NCBI RefSeq assembly: GCF_014222285.1
Contig: NZ_JACKZS010000038.1
Location: 1-45,251, forward strand
Source of the DNA: Nostoc sp. UCD121
Lineage (GTDB): Bacteria > Cyanobacteriota > Cyanobacteriia > Cyanobacteriales > Nostocaceae
Length of the DNA stretch: 45,251 nucleotides
Direction: 5' to 3'
The notes beneath the pieces were generated by a model. That model saw nothing but the letters and a program-made list of their open reading frames with translations. It did not search any database and was not told the DNA's origin. Shown here piece by piece: positions 17,636-26,052 of this stretch. Numbering within the stretch: the stretch's first letter is position 1; each line of letters starts with the position of its first letter. The position numbers and the translations under genes were made by a program.

Positions 17636-18739
17636 TCACACAGTAACAGAAGATTGAGACGGGTAAACGGGAAGCTTGAAAGCGAACATCGCCCCAAAAG
17701 GTACTCTGTTCTCTGCCCAAATTATACCGCCGTGGGCTGCAATAATTTGCCGAGATAGGTAAAGCCCTAATCCAGAGCCTTTAGCTTGGCGTTGGCTATG
17801 TCCCTGGTAAAATCGTTCAAATAAATGGGAGAATTGTTCAGGTACAATACCTGCACCCGTATCCAAAATTTTTACTACTTGATAAGAAGCTTGGGGTTCT
17901 AATACTATTTCCACACGCTCACCGCGCCGAGAATGGTTGATAGCATTAACTAAAAGATTAGTTAAAACTCGTTGAAGTTGTAATGCATCACCTTTAACCC
18001 ATAGCGATCGCCGCCAATCAGAGTCACCATAGTTAAGTGAAAGATAAACGCGGCGGCTGGCTGCTAATTCCGAGAGAGTGCTAGCAGCTTCTTCTGCCAA
18101 AATAGCCAAATCTACAGGTGCTAAGTTCAGTTTTAAGCCTTCTGTATCATTACGATAAATATCTAACAAAGTTTCTAGCAGTTGTAAGGAAGTTTGATGG
18201 CTACGCGTCATTGTGGCTAAAACTTTTTGCTGTGCCGATGAGACAGCACCAAATTTTTCTTGTTCAAAGGCTTTGAGAGTTTCAATTGCTCCCAGCAACG
18301 GAGTTTTGAGATCGTGGGTGAGAGTAGAAGCAAAATCTTCACGCACTCTGGACAATTCTTCTTGAGCTTCTAGCTTGGCACGAGTCAGGGCGATCGCTTC
18401 TTCCGAACGACGTAGGCGATCGCTCAAAACACCTGTGACAATCAATGCCAGCGCTGCGATCGCTCTACTGGCGATCGTAGAAGCCTTCACGACTTCACCA
18501 CCTGGCATTACAAGATTTAGCATGGTTAGGCATACTGCAACGAAGGTAGCTTGAAAAGTGCCACGTCTCCCTAACCAGGAGTTTGCTAACAAAATCGGCC
18601 CTGTGTAGAGATAGCCAAACACATATTCAGTAGGTGTAGAGTACTCCAGAATTAATGCAACTACAAATAGACCTGCAATTAGCAAAGATTTGCCTAAAGG
18701 CGATTCTTTATGAAGTAATCTAACTTTGAAATCTACCAT
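17636..18739 (-). CDS. Membrane sensor histidine kinase
   Basis: 367 residues. The N-terminal 105 residues hold about three to four hydrophobic segments (SLLIAGLFVVALILEY, VFGYLYTGPILLANSWLG, FQATFVAVCLTMLNLV, AIAALALIVTGVL) with almost no external loop, which suits sensing within the membrane. A short coiled coil follows, then the H-box FASTLTHDLKTPLLG with H142, N-box NLLVNAINHS, G1 DTGAGI, G2 GSGLGLYLS. It should phosphorylate the NarL-type regulator encoded directly downstream. The kinase is orthodox, but pairing such a HisKA kinase with a NarL-type regulator is less common outside cyanobacteria. Divergently oriented to the kdp operon. Confidence 0.93.
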   Translation of the reverse strand: MVDFKVRLLHKESPLGKSLLIAGLFVVALILEYSTPTEYVFGYLYTGPILLANSWLGRRGTFQATFVAVCLTMLNLVMPGGEVVKASTIASRAIAALALIVTGVLSDRLRRSEEAIALTRAKLEAQEELSRVREDFASTLTHDLKTPLLGAIETLKAFEQEKFGAVSSAQQKVLATMTRSHQTSLQLLETLLDIYRNDTEGLKLNLAPVDLAILAEEAASTLSELAASRRVYLSLNYGDSDWRRSLWVKGDALQLQRVLTNLLVNAINHSRRGERVEIVLEPQASYQVVKILDTGAGIVPEQFSHLFERFYQGHSQRQAKGSGLGLYLSRQIIAAHGGIIWAENRVPFGAMFAFKLPVYPSQSSVTV

Positions 18740-19042
18740 TTAGGGCATGATGGTTAATTTTTTATTATTTTAACTAAAAATCATATTACCTAAATAAATT
18801 ATACCAGATTATTAACCAATCAATGAAGCGTTTACCTAAAAACAAACGTCCTAAACGCTTAATATATATTGCTCAATAAACACCATGAATAAAAAATAAA
18901 CGCTGTTTTATATCCTTCTATTACTTGTTTTAGCTCATATATTTAATTATATTAATTAGTAACAACTAGAGAACATTGTTCCTATTGTTCTCTTAAGTTG
19001 TAAGAATGCATTATTGCATTAGGTTTAACAAGTGTAAAAATT
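18740..19042. other. Divergent intergenic region upstream of kdp
   Basis: Strongly AT-rich, about 300 bp, between the kinase gene (minus) and the kdp-side genes (plus). It must hold promoters for both. A repeated AACATTGTTCCTATTGTTCT element at about 18971-18990 contains two copies of TTGTTC and could be a regulatory site. No gene seen. Confidence 0.4.
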
Positions 19043-19294
19043 GTGAGCAACAGATGCCATTGCGGCAAAGTTTTAACTAGCTTATTCTTGCCAGAAAGTT
19101 GCATATTCATCGGCATTGTTAGAAATAATCAAGTCATACTCGCAAGTGCTGAACCGATCATCTGGCATGGAGATTATGTACTAGCTGTAGCTTTAAATTC
19201 AGCCTCAGTTCCTATGCTCAATTTTGTCCTTAACAAAAAGCATCCAGTTCGCTATTCAGCGAAAGAGTGTTTCATCAAAAATTCGACAATATAA
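19043..19294 (+). CDS. Small RCK_C (TrkA-C)-like protein upstream of kdpA
   Basis: 83 residues from a GTG start (no good ribosome binding site seen). Residues about 15-70 (LPESCIFIGIVRNNQVILAS...EPIIWHGDYVLAVALNSASVP) fit the strand pattern of an RCK_C/TrkA-C domain: a LPeg-(V/I)-x-I-R-x-x-x-(V/I)-I-x-(x)6-GD-x-(V/L)-x-V/A signature. RCK_C domains regulate potassium transporters and in some families bind nucleotides such as c-di-AMP. Its stop is 27 nt before kdpA, so it is probably the first gene of the kdp operon. It has a CHC motif near the N-terminus. It may be a free regulatory domain or the remnant of a longer channel/transporter gene; an in-frame TAA lies 14 codons upstream. Confidence 0.5.
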   Translation: MSNRCHCGKVLTSLFLPESCIFIGIVRNNQVILASAEPIIWHGDYVLAVALNSASVPMLNFVLNKKHPVRYSAKECFIKNSTI

Positions 19295-19321
19295 AAATGT
19301 ATCAGGAGCTTTTTTAAATTC

Positions 19322-21007
19322 ATGTTACAAGGATGGATACAAATTGCATTGACATTACTGATAGTCATAGCAACTACTCCCCTACTGGGGAAATATATAG
19401 CTCGTGTTTTCATGGGAGAAAAAATACTCCTTGATGCAGTAATAAATCCCCTAGAAAAAGCTATTTATGTCTTTAGTGGTATACGTCCCCAAGAAGAAAT
19501 GACAGGTTGGCAGTATGCCAAAGCAGTACTGTATAGCAATCTTGTCATGGGGATTTTAGTTTGTTTAATCCTGATGCTGCAAGGATGGTTGCCGCTAAAT
19601 CCGACAAATTTAGGTGCGCCAAGTTGGGATTTAGTACTGCACACTACACTTTCTTTTCTCACCAACACAGACCAGCAGCATTATTCTGGTGAGACAACCT
19701 TTAGCTATGCTAGTCAAACTTTCGCCCTTGGGTTCTTGATGTTTACTTCAGCTGCGACTGGTTTAGCAGTAGGAATTGCCTTTATTCGTGGTTTAACTGG
19801 TAGACCATTAGGCAACTTTTACAGCGATTTGGTTAAGTCAATCACGCGAATTTTGTTACCGATATCTGTGATTGGTGGCTTGTTATTAATCTTGGCGGGT
19901 GTGCCAGAAACTTTGGCAAGCCCAGCCACAGCAACCACCTTAGAAGGTGCAACTCAAGTAATTGCCCGTGGCCCAGTTGCCCACTTTGAAATTATTAAAC
20001 AATTAGGAGAAAACGGTGGTGGCTTCTTTGGGATCAACTCAGCCCATCCTTTTGAAAATCCCAACGGCTTTACAAACTTATTAGAAATGTGGGCAATGAT
20101 TTCTATTCCCACAGCACTGATTTACACTTACGGCATATTTGCTAATAACCGTAAACAAGCATGGCTAGTATTTTGGATGGTCTTTGTCATCTTTGTCTTT
20201 TTAATAAGTATTGCGGCAGTAGGTGAATTTCAAGGAAATCCCCTTGTTAACTCACTATTAGGAGAACAGCAACCCAATTTAGAAGGCAAAGAAGTTCGAT
20301 TTGGATGGGCACAAACAGCATTATGGGCAGTCATGACCACAGCAACTATGTGTGGTGCTGTTAATGGTATGCACGATTCTTTAATGCCTCCAGGTGGATT
20401 TGCTACTCTCTTTAATATGTTTTTGCAAATTATTTGGGGAGGTCAGGGAACTGGCACAGCTTACCTATTTATCTATCTAATTTTGGCGGTGTTCCTGACT
20501 GGGTTAATGGTGGGACGGACACCAGAATTTTTAGGACGCAAAATCGAGAAATCAGAAATTGTTCTAGCCAGTGTTGTTTTATTAGTTCACCCCTTTGCTA
20601 TTCTCATTCCTTGGGCTATTACCTTCGGTTTTCCCAATACCCTTTCAGGCATTAGCAATCCAGGTTTTCATGGTGTTTCCCAGGTAGTTTACGAATACGC
20701 TTCCGCCGCCGCCAACAACGGTTCTGGCTTTGAAGGATTAAACGATAACACTCTGTGGTGGAACCTCAGCACCAGTGTCAGTATTTTGGCAGGGCGTTAT
20801 ATCGCAATTATTGCACTGCTACTTTTGGCGGATAGTATGTCCCGCAAGCAACCTGTTCCTATGACCATCGGTACTCTCAGAACTGACACTAGACTCTTCA
20901 CAGGAGTTACAAGCGGAGTGATTTTAATTCTTGGCGCTCTTACCTTCCTTCCCGCACTTGTTTTAGGCCCCATAGCAGAGGCATTTCTGATTGCTAAAGG
21001 TGGATGA
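19322..21007 (+). CDS. kdpA: Potassium-transporting ATPase subunit A
   Basis: 561 residues, ten or so transmembrane helices. KdpA is the channel-like, potassium-selective subunit of the KdpFABC pump and is homologous to the SKT superfamily. Visible landmarks are GQTP-equivalent loops such as [33 protein letters not shown] and [15 protein letters not shown], which carry the selectivity-filter glycines. Length and order are normal. AGGAG is found 16 nt before the ATG, which is a little far. It is the first large gene of a kdp operon that works at low potassium. Confidence 0.97.
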   Translation: MLQGWIQIALTLLIVIATTPLLGKYIARVFMGEKILLDAVINPLEKAIYVFSGIRPQEEMTGWQYAKAVLYSNLVMGILVCLILMLQGWLPLNPTNLGAPSWDLVLHTTLSFLTNTDQQHYSGETTFSYASQTFALGFLMFTSAATGLAVGIAFIRGLTGRPLGNFYSDLVKSITRILLPISVIGGLLLILAGVPETLASPATATTLEGATQVIARGPVAHFEIIKQLGENGGGFFGINSAHPFENPNGFTNLLEMWAMISIPTALIYTYGIFANNRKQAWLVFWMVFVIFVFLISIAAVGEFQGNPLVNSLLGEQQPNLEGKEVRFGWAQTALWAVMTTATMCGAVNGMHDSLMPPGGFATLFNMFLQIIWGGQGTGTAYLFIYLILAVFLTGLMVGRTPEFLGRKIEKSEIVLASVVLLVHPFAILIPWAITFGFPNTLSGISNPGFHGVSQVVYEYASAAANNGSGFEGLNDNTLWWNLSTSVSILAGRYIAIIALLLLADSMSRKQPVPMTIGTLRTDTRLFTGVTSGVILILGALTFLPALVLGPIAEAFLIAKGG

Positions 21008-21157
21008 AGAGAGCAGGGGGAGCAGTGTTTCGACTACGCTCAACAACCGGGGCAGGGGGAAAATTTTGGAAGTTGCTAAATCATCCCGTAACTATGCAAC
21101 GCGAAATATTCTCTTGTTTGCGCCTGTGCCTAATTTTTTTAAATTAATTAATCACCA
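21008..21157. other. kdpA-kdpB intergenic gap with repeat sequence
   Basis: 150 bp, unusually long for kdpA-kdpB. It holds a GC-rich GAGCAGGGGGAGCAGTG...CAACAACCGGGGCAGGGGG stretch with TTTCGACTACGCTCAAC in the middle, similar to a dispersed repeat family (TCGACTCCGCTC) elsewhere in the window at 41748-41766 and 43694-43722. Confidence 0.5.
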
Positions 21158-23251
21158 ATGACACCATCTACAAAACCGCGACAAGAACGCAAACATACAC
21201 CCAAAGCCAAATCAGGCGGACTTTACATGCGTGCATTTCAGCAAGCATTTATCAAGCTGCATCCGCGTAATATGCTGAAAAATCCAGTGATGTTTGTAGT
21301 TTGGTTGGGTACGATCATCACAGCACTGGTTACAATTGCACCAAATTTATTTGGGCCAGCACCTGGTGACAACCCCAGATTATTCAATGGTTTAATTACG
21401 CTGATTCTGTTCTTAACCGTTGTCTTTGCCAACTTTGCTGAAGCTGTAGCTGAAGGACGAGGCAAAGCTCAAGCAGATGCCTTGCGATCGGCAAAATCCG
21501 ATGCTAAAGCCAAAAAACTTCTTGCTGATGGTTCCATCCAAGAGGTTAGTTCCACAGCCTTACGTCGTGGCGACCAAATCAAGGTAATTGCTGGGGATAT
21601 TATCCCTGCTGACGGGGAGGTAATTAAAGGTATTGCCTCTGTGGATGAATCTGCTATTACGGGAGAATCAGCACCAGTATTGAAAGAACCAGGTTCAGAT
21701 ATTGCTAGTTCCGTGACTGGAGGGACGCGTATCAACTCTGATGAACTGATAATTCGGGTCACTGCTGACCCTGGACAAGGCTTTCTTGACCGCATGATTA
21801 GTTTAGTAGAAGGAGCTTCTCGCAGCAAAACACCTAATGAAATCGCCTTGACGGTTTTGTTGGCAGTTCTTACTCAGGTGTTTTTGGTTGTGATTGCCAC
21901 TTTACCTACGGTGTCAGTGTACGTCAACTCACCTATTAGTATTGCCGTACTCATAGCCTTACTTGTGGCACTGATTCCTACCACTATTGGCGGATTATTA
22001 AGTGCTATTGGGATTGCTGGGATGGATAGAGTTGCCCAGTTTAATGTAATTGCTACTTCTGGACGAGCGGTTGAAGCCTGCGGGGATATCAACACCTTGA
22101 TATTGGACAAAACAGGTACGATTACTTTGGGAAACCGTTTGGCAGAGGAATTTATTCCCGTTAACGGTCATTCTATGGAGAAGGTAGCAAAAGTTGCTCT
22201 AGAATCAAGCATATTTGATGAAACTCCAGAAGGAAAATCCATCGTTAAACTGGCGGAAAAATTAGGGGCAGGATTAGATTTTGACCCTAAACAAGCAGAA
22301 GGCATCGAATTTTCTGCCAAAACGCGGATGAGTGGTACTGATTTAGCCAACGAGGTGCAAATTCGTAAAGGTGCAGTGGACGCGATTAAAGGATTTGTGC
22401 GATCGCGAAGTGGTTCCGCAGGAACTTCGCGAAGTGGAAAATTAACCCCTGAACTTGATACCACCTTTGAACGAATTTCTCGATTAGGCGGTACTCCATT
22501 AGCACTTTGTAAAAATGATGAAATCTATGGTGTAATTTATCTCAAAGACATCATTAAACCGGGAATTAGAGAACGTTTTGACCAAATGCGGCGAATGGGA
22601 ATTAAAACCATTATGCTGACCGGAGATAACCGTATTACTGCATCTGTGATTGCCGAAGAAGCAGGAGTTGATGACTTTATTGCCGAGGCTACACCTGAAG
22701 ACAAAATTGAGGTGATTCGGACAGAACAAGCCCAAGGGAAACTCGTAGCCATGACTGGGGATGGTACTAATGATGCTCCAGCTTTAGCTCAAGCAAATGT
22801 AGGTGTGGCAATGAATACAGGCACTCAAGCGGCAAAGGAAGCTGCTAATATGGTAGACCTTGATTCTGATCCTACCAAGTTAATTGATATCGTCACTATT
22901 GGTAAACAATTACTGATTACCCGTGGCGCACTCACCACCTTTTCTGTTGCTAACGATATTGCTAAGTATTTTGCCATTCTTCCTGCTATATTTTCGGGCA
23001 TTGGTGTTGGCACTCTCAATATTATGGGTTTGGCAAGTACCCAATCTGCGGTTTTATCAGCTTTGATTTACAACGCTTTAGTGATTCCAGCACTCATCCC
23101 CTTAGCACTGACTGGGGTTAAATTCCGACCATTAACCGCAGATAAACTTTTGCAACGCAATATCTTTATCTATGGACTTGGTGGCGTTCTGATTCCCTTC
23201 ATTGCCATCAAAATAATTGATGTTTTGATTGTGTCCATCGGTCTAGCTTAG
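21158..23251 (+). CDS. kdpB: Potassium-transporting ATPase subunit B
   Basis: 697 residues. P-type ATPase subunit (P1A) that hydrolyses ATP to drive potassium uptake through KdpA. Landmarks: TGES at 168-171, PTTIGGL at 274-280, the phosphorylated DKTGT at 317-321 (D317), and TGDGTNDAPALAQANVG with VAMNTGTQAAKEAA after it. Membrane segments are in the usual positions. Odd feature: residues 415-427 (RSRSGSAGTSRSG, in the nucleotide-binding domain) are encoded by a palindromic, duplicated sequence (22404-22437) that looks like an in-frame repeat insertion. The frame stays open, so the protein may still work. Confidence 0.97.
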   Translation: MTPSTKPRQERKHTPKAKSGGLYMRAFQQAFIKLHPRNMLKNPVMFVVWLGTIITALVTIAPNLFGPAPGDNPRLFNGLITLILFLTVVFANFAEAVAEGRGKAQADALRSAKSDAKAKKLLADGSIQEVSSTALRRGDQIKVIAGDIIPADGEVIKGIASVDESAITGESAPVLKEPGSDIASSVTGGTRINSDELIIRVTADPGQGFLDRMISLVEGASRSKTPNEIALTVLLAVLTQVFLVVIATLPTVSVYVNSPISIAVLIALLVALIPTTIGGLLSAIGIAGMDRVAQFNVIATSGRAVEACGDINTLILDKTGTITLGNRLAEEFIPVNGHSMEKVAKVALESSIFDETPEGKSIVKLAEKLGAGLDFDPKQAEGIEFSAKTRMSGTDLANEVQIRKGAVDAIKGFVRSRSGSAGTSRSGKLTPELDTTFERISRLGGTPLALCKNDEIYGVIYLKDIIKPGIRERFDQMRRMGIKTIMLTGDNRITASVIAEEAGVDDFIAEATPEDKIEVIRTEQAQGKLVAMTGDGTNDAPALAQANVGVAMNTGTQAAKEAANMVDLDSDPTKLIDIVTIGKQLLITRGALTTFSVANDIAKYFAILPAIFSGIGVGTLNIMGLASTQSAVLSALIYNALVIPALIPLALTGVKFRPLTADKLLQRNIFIYGLGGVLIPFIAIKIIDVLIVSIGLA
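22404..22437. repeat. In-frame palindromic repeat inside kdpB
   Basis: CGCGAAGT and ACTTCGCG arms surround TTCCGCAGGA; the 9-bp GCGAAGTGG occurs at both ends (22405-22413 and 22429-22437), so a 24-bp unit appears to have been added. This is a length of exactly 8 codons. Similar CGAAGTGGTACGCC sequence is in the noncoding region near 6803-6817. Confidence 0.6.
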
Positions 23252-23286
23252 TCCAAAACTCTGCATTCCAATTCACTATTTTAATT

Positions 23287-23508
23287 ATGAAGAATGTATT
23301 TGACTTTATTGGCGAAAAACCAAATCGCATTTCTTTATCTCTATTTTTACTGCTTTGCTTGAATGTACTTTTAGCACCAGCAGTACAAGCCGCAACACCG
23401 TTTGCAATATCACGTTCTGCATCTTATGCTATTGCCCTTTTAGGACTCATGACTTTGAGTGTGAGTATTTATTTGTTCGTAGTCATTTTTCAACCGGAGA
23501 AATTCTAA
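23287..23508 (+). CDS. kdpG: Small KdpF/KdpG-like membrane subunit
   Basis: 73 residues with two hydrophobic segments (LSLFLLLCLNVLLAPAVQA and SYAIALLGLMTLSVSIYLFVVIF). The ending LFVVIFQPEKF matches the C-terminus of KdpF (…RPEKF), the small stabilising subunit of the pump. In Anabaena the ORF in this place between kdpB and kdpC is called kdpG. The stop and the start of kdpC overlap by one base (TAATG at 23506-23510), so translation is coupled. The N-terminal extension with a signal-like stretch is longer than in E. coli KdpF (29 residues). Confidence 0.8.
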   Translation: MKNVFDFIGEKPNRISLSLFLLLCLNVLLAPAVQAATPFAISRSASYAIALLGLMTLSVSIYLFVVIFQPEKF

Positions 23509-24089
23509 TGAGCCAACTAAATAAAGCTGTTCGTTCCACTTTAGCTTTGTGGTTACTAACAGCCTTCCTCTATCCTTTATTCATGCTACTTTGTGGACAG
23601 ATAGCATTGCCTTTTCAGGCTAACGGCAGCTTAATCACTAACAGTCAAGGTACAGTTGTAGGCTCTGCCTTAATTGGTCAACCCTTTAATAGCGATCGCT
23701 ATTTCTGGAGTCGCCCCAGCACTGTAAAATACAGCATAGCCCCAGAAGTTGCAAAAACTGGGGTGTCAGGAGCTAGCAACCTCGCACCCAGCAATCCTGA
23801 ACTCCTCAAACGCATTCAAGTGGAAGTAGCACGGCTGAAACAAGCCAATATACAACCGACTGCTGATTTAGTTTATACTTCCGGCTCCGGTTTAGATCCT
23901 CACATCAGTATTGCAGCAGCCCAAACACAGGTGCGGCGTATCGCCAGCGCCCGTAATCTGAATCCAGCCCAAATTCAAACTCTAGTATCTCAAAACATCG
24001 ATGGCAGATTCCTGGGAATTTTTGGTGAACCTGGAATCAATGTTTTGCAGCTAAATATGGCTTTGGATGCTTTACAGCCTGCAAGTTAA
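23508..24089 (+). CDS. kdpC: Potassium-transporting ATPase subunit C
   Basis: 193 residues from the ATG at 23508, which overlaps the stop of the preceding gene by one base. One N-terminal transmembrane segment (TLALWLLTAFLYPLFMLLCG), then the extracytoplasmic domain. Family marks: GSALIGQPF, YFWSRPS, ASNLAPSNP, SGSGLDPHIS and LGIFGEPGINVLQLNMAL. KdpC is an assembly and affinity-raising subunit of KdpFABC. Translation starting at an upstream in-frame start (23355) would run through the middle of the previous gene and is unlikely. Confidence 0.97.
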   Translation: MSQLNKAVRSTLALWLLTAFLYPLFMLLCGQIALPFQANGSLITNSQGTVVGSALIGQPFNSDRYFWSRPSTVKYSIAPEVAKTGVSGASNLAPSNPELLKRIQVEVARLKQANIQPTADLVYTSGSGLDPHISIAAAQTQVRRIASARNLNPAQIQTLVSQNIDGRFLGIFGEPGINVLQLNMALDALQPAS

Positions 24090-24113
24090 CTTCTTGAGGG
24101 AGTCAATCAAAAA

Positions 24114-24127
24114 AGCAATTAATTGCT
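24114..24127. promoter_or_regulatory. Palindrome in the kdpC-kdpD gap
   Basis: Perfect 14-bp palindrome AGCAATTAATTGCT. It lies 25 nt past kdpC and about 100 nt before kdpD. Could be an operator or an mRNA processing hairpin; no function is shown. Confidence 0.35.
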
Positions 24128-24229
24128 CTGATTACAGTCCCAATAAACGATTAACTCAAAAAAAGTAACCGTATCATTCTCTCCCAGCTTTCTAAATTAA
24201 CTATTGCCAATTTACCTAATATCTTGTTC

Positions 24230-25351
24230 ATGATTCATTCTCATACCTCATCTCCCGATAGTTCTTATATTCGTCCTAACCGACGCGGGAAACATAAGAT
24301 TTTTATTGGTATGGCTCCCGGTGTCGGCAAAACTTACAAAATGCTAGAAGAAGCACATCAACTCAAACAAGATGGAATTGATGTAGTTATCGGTGTCTTA
24401 GAAACTCATGGACGCAAAGATACGGCAATGAAAGCTGCTGGAATAGAGGTAGTTTCCCAAAAAGCCTGCATCCATCAGAACGTCACTCTACAGGAAATGG
24501 ATACAGACGCAATTTTGCAACGCTCTCCCCAACTGGTTCTAGTAGATGAACTTGCTCATACTAACGTTCCTGGTTCTCAACGAGAAAAGCGTTATCAGAA
24601 CGTGGAAGTAATTTTATCCGCTGGAATTGATGTTTATTCCACTGTCAATATTCAGCATTTGGAAAGTTTAAATGACCTAGTGGCAAGAATTACAGGTGTG
24701 GTGGTGCGAGAGCGTATTCCTGATTATGTACTTGATGAAGCTGATGCTGTGGTTGTCATTGATGTTACTCCAGAAACTCTAGAAGAGCGCTTACAAGAAG
24801 GGAAAATTTATGCTCCTGAAAAAATCGAGCAATCCCTGAAAAACTTCTTTCAGCGTCGTAATCTTATTGCTTTAAGGGAACTAGCATTAAGAGAAGTAGC
24901 AGATACAGTTGAGGAAGAAGCAAACACTTCCAGCTTAGTAGGACAAAATTGCAATGTTCATGAACGAGTTTTAGTATGTGTATCTACTTACCCTGATTCC
25001 GTGCAGTTGCTACGTCGAGGCGCACGCATTGCCAATTATATGAATGCGCGACTGTATACTGTGTTCGTAGCAGATCCCGAACGTTTCCTCACTAAAGAAG
25101 AAAGTTTACATATCGATACATGCGAGAAATTATGTCGAGAGTTTGGTGGCGAATTTTTACACTTCAAGAGCCAAAATATCGCCAATAAAATTGCTCAAGT
25201 TGCAGTAGATTATCACATTACTCAAATTATCATTGGTGAGAGCCAGCAGTCTTCATGGAAAAGATGGCTCAAAGGTTCCTTCACACAAAGATTGATGGAG
25301 CTAATTAGGCATCAAAAAATAGATTTACATATTATCGCTACCGATAAATGA
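24230..25351 (+). CDS. kdpD: Short KdpD (sensor domains only, no kinase)
   Basis: 373 residues from ATG 24230 (a TTG at 24224 is less likely). The N-terminal KdpD domain has Walker A GMAPGVGKTYKM (about residues 27-38) and the VDELAHTNVPGSQREKRYQNV and STVNIQHLESLND blocks; a USP-like domain covers about 250-370. It ends there: the four transmembrane helices, GAF and histidine-kinase domains of E. coli KdpD (894 residues) are absent. Short KdpD proteins of this type are known in Anabaena. So it cannot itself signal by phosphorylation; it may sense potassium or c-di-AMP through its USP domain. No kdpE is next to it. Confidence 0.93.
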   Translation: MIHSHTSSPDSSYIRPNRRGKHKIFIGMAPGVGKTYKMLEEAHQLKQDGIDVVIGVLETHGRKDTAMKAAGIEVVSQKACIHQNVTLQEMDTDAILQRSPQLVLVDELAHTNVPGSQREKRYQNVEVILSAGIDVYSTVNIQHLESLNDLVARITGVVVRERIPDYVLDEADAVVVIDVTPETLEERLQEGKIYAPEKIEQSLKNFFQRRNLIALRELALREVADTVEEEANTSSLVGQNCNVHERVLVCVSTYPDSVQLLRRGARIANYMNARLYTVFVADPERFLTKEESLHIDTCEKLCREFGGEFLHFKSQNIANKIAQVAVDYHITQIIIGESQQSSWKRWLKGSFTQRLMELIRHQKIDLHIIATDK

Positions 25352-25395
25352 GTTATTCACTACATCTACAGACTTAAATATTATTGCCTCTTTGT

Positions 25396-25539
25396 TTATA
25401 CCTGGTCTAACACATTAACTTTAGATACTGATTTTCTAGCTGCGACCTGACGAATAGGCAACTCAATCACAAACTCTGTACATTGACCAGCAGAATTATG
25501 AATTCTGGCTCCTGACTTGTGAATTCTTTTTACGATTGA
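25396..25539 (-). pseudogene. Decayed C-terminal tail of a histidine kinase
   Basis: On the minus strand, just after and partly overlapping the gene at 25530, a 47-codon stretch reads ...SIVKRIHKSGARIHNSAGQCTEFVIELPI... and then stops. It closely resembles the end of an ATPase domain of HisKA kinases (the xSAGQGTEFxIELPI terminal strand). The rest of the kinase is missing, so this is a remnant. Its closeness to the kinase-less kdpD is notable. Confidence 0.5.
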
Positions 25540-26015
25540 GTTGTTGCTGGTTTTGAACGCTGTTGTTGATAAAAGCGGACAACTTTTTGCACATACTCAG
25601 CAGTGAAACCTTTGTTACAACCTGTATAGCTACCAGTCATCCACCAACAAGCTGCACCGCGCACAGATGCAATTTCATTATTATTGGTGGCGCGGAACTG
25701 ATTGGTTAATTCACGGCGGGTAATGCAGGACACAACTTGGCGAGCGATCGCAGGATTGTTTTCAAACTGTGTCGGTGTCAGTTCTCGTTTGAGACAAGTT
25801 CTTGCCCAGCCTTTGAGGGTTTCTGGTTTCACTTGCCATTCGCTGTAATATCCATCGTTGGGATTCTTTGTTTGCGGTGCAGCTTGTCGCAATGCTTCTA
25901 CCATCGCCGTAACTTGGGTATCAGAAACCGGCTGCTGTGCTTGAGCTAATAATGGCAATAGTCCGAAGCTGACAATAACTCCGTTGAGTAGTAATCCTAT
26001 GGGTTTTTTGATCAT
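25530..26015 (-). CDS. Secreted small protein of unknown function
   Basis: 161 residues with a signal peptide (residues 1-27, KKPIGLLLNGVIVSFGLLPLLAQAQ). The mature part has four cysteines (ARTCLKRE, VVSCITRRE, GAACWWMTG, TGCNKGF), which suggests disulfide bonds in the periplasm. No family recognised; similar cyanobacterial hypothetical proteins exist. It is monocistronic; the 3' end overlaps the kinase remnant. Reading direction is opposite to kdp. Confidence 0.75.
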   Translation of the reverse strand: MIKKPIGLLLNGVIVSFGLLPLLAQAQQPVSDTQVTAMVEALRQAAPQTKNPNDGYYSEWQVKPETLKGWARTCLKRELTPTQFENNPAIARQVVSCITRRELTNQFRATNNNEIASVRGAACWWMTGSYTGCNKGFTAEYVQKVVRFYQQQRSKPATTQS

Positions 26016-26052
26016 TAAGATAACATCCTATGTGTTTACGCTATCAATTAGA

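Noticed and set aside
17635..17697. 21-residue N-terminal extension of the response regulator
   Set aside because: The receiver fold starts at MPSTPIKILLVEDDE, and the extension overlaps the kinase gene end.
23355..23507. N-terminal extension of KdpC
   Set aside because: It would overlap the kdpG frame almost fully; the ATG at 23508 gives the family start.
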